Assembly: GCA_018661145.1 (NCBI GenBank)
Contig: JABJIU010000146.1
Coordinates: forward strand, 1-7,056
Length of the DNA stretch: 7,056 bases
Source: Pseudomonadota bacterium
GTDB lineage: Bacteria > Pseudomonadota > Gammaproteobacteria > Arenicellales > UBA868
Reading direction: 5' to 3'
The notes below the pieces were generated by a model. That model saw only the letters and a program-made list of their open reading frames with translations, did no database searches and was not told the origin of the DNA. The position numbers and the translations under genes were made by a program. This document shows, piece after piece, positions 5,755 to 7,056 of the stretch; the stretch's first letter is position 1, and each line of letters begins with the position of its first letter.

Positions 5755-6531
5755 TCAGGATTTTTGGCATCGCGGGGGCCAGGGAAACAGCGCGCTGGTG
5801 ACGCTCGCGTAGCCGGCATATTCCGGACGTCGGGACGGCATCTCACGTTCCATCCGGGTTACCCCCGTGAAACTGAGTATCGACCACGTCAGTAACAAAG
5901 GCGCAAACAGAGTCCAGCCACCATCACCGACAAGAGCAAGTCCGAAAACTGACCATGCCATGCACAATTCCCCAAAATAGTTTGGGTGTCGACTGTATCG
6001 CCAAAGCCCTGTCCTGAGTACGCCGGTGCCATCATCCGCACGGGTAAATTTAGCAAGTTGTCGGTCGGCGGCCGTCTGGATCACAAACCCGACGAGCCAC
6101 AAGCCCATCATCAAGACATCAACGAATCCAAATGCGTCCGGCCTAGCCATCACCACCGCTAGCGGCACCGCCGTAACAAACCCCATTGCACCCTGAAGCA
6201 TAAAGATTCCCGGCAGGCTTTTCAGTCCGAAGCCCCTGCCCCAACTCGAACGGATCTCGGTATAGCGTCTATCTTCACCGCCAAGGGCAATTCGAGATAT
6301 CACCATGACTGACAGCCGAAGGGCGGCTACCGTGATCCCGGCGAGTGTTACCCAGGCGATGGGCGATGGCGACAAGGCGCTGAGTAGGTATATGGCAGCA
6401 CTGCCGACACTCATCCACGGCCAGAAGACATCGGCAACACTGGCATCATGCTTCGCAAGACTGATGGCCCAAGCCAGCAGCGACACCAGTGCGCACCAGA
6501 GGGCAGCCTGTATGAAGGGGTTGCTTAACAT
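5755..6531 (-). CDS. DUF1295 / steroid 5-alpha-reductase-like membrane protein
   Basis: A 258-residue polytopic membrane protein of the DUF1295 family, related to 3-oxo-5-alpha-steroid reductases and isoprenylcysteine methyltransferases. Seen: several hydrophobic helices (about 8-26, 35-53, 58-80, 106-128, 136-153, 187-221); EDRRYTEIRSSWG (86-98); the signature TGLWRYSRHPNYFGE (174-188); and the C-terminal RRPEYAGYASVTSALFPW (234-251). Length is normal for the family. Enzymatic function is not proven; a membrane-embedded, NAD(P)H-dependent reductase acting on a lipid is the usual suggestion. DUF1295 genes frequently accompany the oxidoreductase-DUF1365-Cfa set, which fits this context. It is the first gene of the minus-strand run, and its promoter must lie in the divergent region with the photolyase. 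The ATG at 6531 is the only start after an in-frame stop. It has no Shine-Dalgarno at normal distance: AGGAG at 6555-6559 is 23 nt away, and an A-rich run precedes the codon. Confidence 0.9.
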   Translation of the reverse strand: MLSNPFIQAALWCALVSLLAWAISLAKHDASVADVFWPWMSVGSAAIYLLSALSPSPIAWVTLAGITVAALRLSVMVISRIALGGEDRRYTEIRSSWGRGFGLKSLPGIFMLQGAMGFVTAVPLAVVMARPDAFGFVDVLMMGLWLVGFVIQTAADRQLAKFTRADDGTGVLRTGLWRYSRHPNYFGELCMAWSVFGLALVGDGGWTLFAPLLLTWSILSFTGVTRMEREMPSRRPEYAGYASVTSALFPWPPRCQKS

Positions 6532-6655
6532 TTTTTTCGCGTAAGGTCTTTAAACTCCTATTTTCTCATCTCCACTGTGAATGCTCCATGCTGTTGCAGT
6601 TTGGGAAAAGCTGGCGAAGCGCGATTGAAACCACAGAATTTGGATAACAGTACCC
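6532..6655. promoter_or_regulatory. Divergent intergenic region (photolyase / DUF1295-operon promoters)
   Basis: This 124-bp region separates two divergently transcribed genes, so it should hold promoters for both the photolyase (plus) and the minus-strand operon, plus operator sites. I could not assign a convincing -35/-10 pair on either strand. What can be seen is the 8-mer TTGAAACC at 6625-6632, repeated at 6656-6663 (31 nt spacing) over the photolyase start, AT-rich patches around 6549-6565 and 6636-6648, and GGATAA (6642-6647), which could serve as a weak ribosome-binding site for the photolyase. Confidence 0.55.
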
Positions 6656-6663
6656 TTGAAACC
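6625..6663 (+). repeat. Direct repeat TTGAAACC x2, 31 nt apart
   Basis: Two exact copies, 6625-6632 and 6656-6663, start-to-start distance 31 nt, close to three helical turns. The second overlaps the presumed TTG start of the photolyase. They could be binding sites for a regulator placed on one face of the helix, but eight bases is short enough for chance, and the second copy is constrained by coding. Confidence 0.3.
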
Positions 6664-7056
6664 TCCCATTATTATTTGGCTACGCCAGGATCAACGACTT
6701 AGCGATCACCCGGCCCTCGCGGCTGCCGAGGCAAGCAAAAGAAAAGTGATCCCCTGTTATGTGCTGGACACCCGCGATACGCGTCCTTGGCGGCCCGGCG
6801 GTGCGAGCCGCTGGTGGCTCTACCATAGCCTGTCAGAAATGGGTCAGCGCATCCGCGAGCAGGGTGGAGACCTGTTGCTCAAGCACGGTGATCCGGTCAA
6901 CATCATCACAGAGCTTGCGCTTGAAGTCGGGGCGAGCACTGTTTACTGGAGCCGTGCCGTCGAGCCTCACTGCCGCTGCGATGAGGCTGCCCTGGCATCC
7001 GCTCTTGAGACGCATGGGATTGGCTCAGAAGGTTTTGCGGGTAATCTGCTCTTTGC
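6656..7056 (+). CDS. phr: DNA photolyase / cryptochrome family protein (N-terminal part; runs off the right edge)
   Basis: The visible 133 residues are the N-terminal alpha/beta antenna-binding domain of a class I-type deoxyribodipyrimidine photolyase (full length usually about 460-500), which uses light and reduced FAD to repair cyclobutane pyrimidine dimers. Seen: PIIIWLRQDQRLSDHPAL (4-21), equivalent to the family's WFRRDLRLxDNPAL; IPCYVLD (32-38); PGGASRWWLYHSL (47-59); LLLKHGDP (73-80); and GASTVYWSR followed by EP (92-104). The FAD-binding and catalytic helical domain is beyond the window. The reading frame is closed by a stop at 6626-6628 and contains no ATG or GTG before the conserved block, so TTG at 6656 is the likely start, with a weak GGATAA upstream. 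It is divergent from the lipid operon; photolyase genes commonly accompany this lipid gene set in light/singlet-oxygen regulons. Confidence 0.93.
   Translation, partial: MKPPIIIWLRQDQRLSDHPALAAAEASKRKVIPCYVLDTRDTRPWRPGGASRWWLYHSLSEMGQRIREQGGDLLLKHGDPVNIITELALEVGASTVYWSRAVEPHCRCDEAALASALETHGIGSEGFAGNLLF

Noticed and set aside
6594..6630. TTGCAG (6594-6599) and TTGAAA (6625-6630) as sigma-70 -35 boxes for the photolyase
   Set aside because: No acceptable -10 hexamer was found 16-18 nt downstream of either.
6688..6693. TGATCC on the minus strand, resembling the -35 of RpoE(ChrR)-type ECF promoters
   Set aside because: It lies inside the photolyase coding sequence, about 160 nt from the DUF1295 start, with no convincing -10 at proper spacing. 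The same hexamer occurs elsewhere within genes, so chance is likely.

Overview
The window reads as a chromosomal segment of a moderately GC-rich, aerobic Gram-negative bacterium. Protein style (OmpR/PhoB regulator, HAMP/HisKA sensor kinase, DUF1295/DUF1365/Cfa lipid genes) suggests a proteobacterium, possibly a marine gammaproteobacterium. That placement is a guess from gene content, since there is no rRNA or other phylogenetic marker here.

Layout. One long minus-strand gene run fills positions 6531 to 1, read right to left: a DUF1295 / steroid 5-alpha-reductase-like membrane protein (6531-5755); an OmpR-family response regulator (5692-4985); its sensor histidine kinase (4998-3703); an acyl-lipid or acyl-CoA fatty-acid desaturase (3691-2729); an FAD-dependent amine-oxidase-family oxidoreductase (2732-1479); a DUF1365 protein (1482-733); and the N-terminal half of a cyclopropane-fatty-acid-synthase-family SAM methyltransferase (700 to the left edge). 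Divergent from this run, a DNA photolyase starts at about 6656 on the plus strand and leaves through the right edge. The only sizeable non-coding stretch is the 124-bp divergent region at 6532-6655. I see no RNA genes, mobile elements, CRISPR or integration scars.

How it may work together. The oxidoreductase, DUF1365 and Cfa-family genes are tightly packed in the order in which, as I recall, the equivalent domains are fused in plant cyclopropane-fatty-acid synthases. A photolyase and DUF1295 proteins accompany this trio in many bacteria, where the set belongs to light/singlet-oxygen responses driven by RpoE-ChrR or LitR and is connected to methylated or furan fatty acids. What is unusual here is a complete two-component system, plus a three-His-box desaturase, embedded in the same operon. 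The working hypothesis is a membrane fatty-acid modification pathway (desaturate, methylate, oxidise) under its own two-component control, paired with light-driven DNA repair. The product and the signal are not visible from sequence.

Translation starts. Five of the eight genes appear to start with TTG, always followed by AA. Two adjacent gene junctions are 4-nt TTGA stop/start overlaps, implying translational coupling of desaturase, oxidoreductase and DUF1365.
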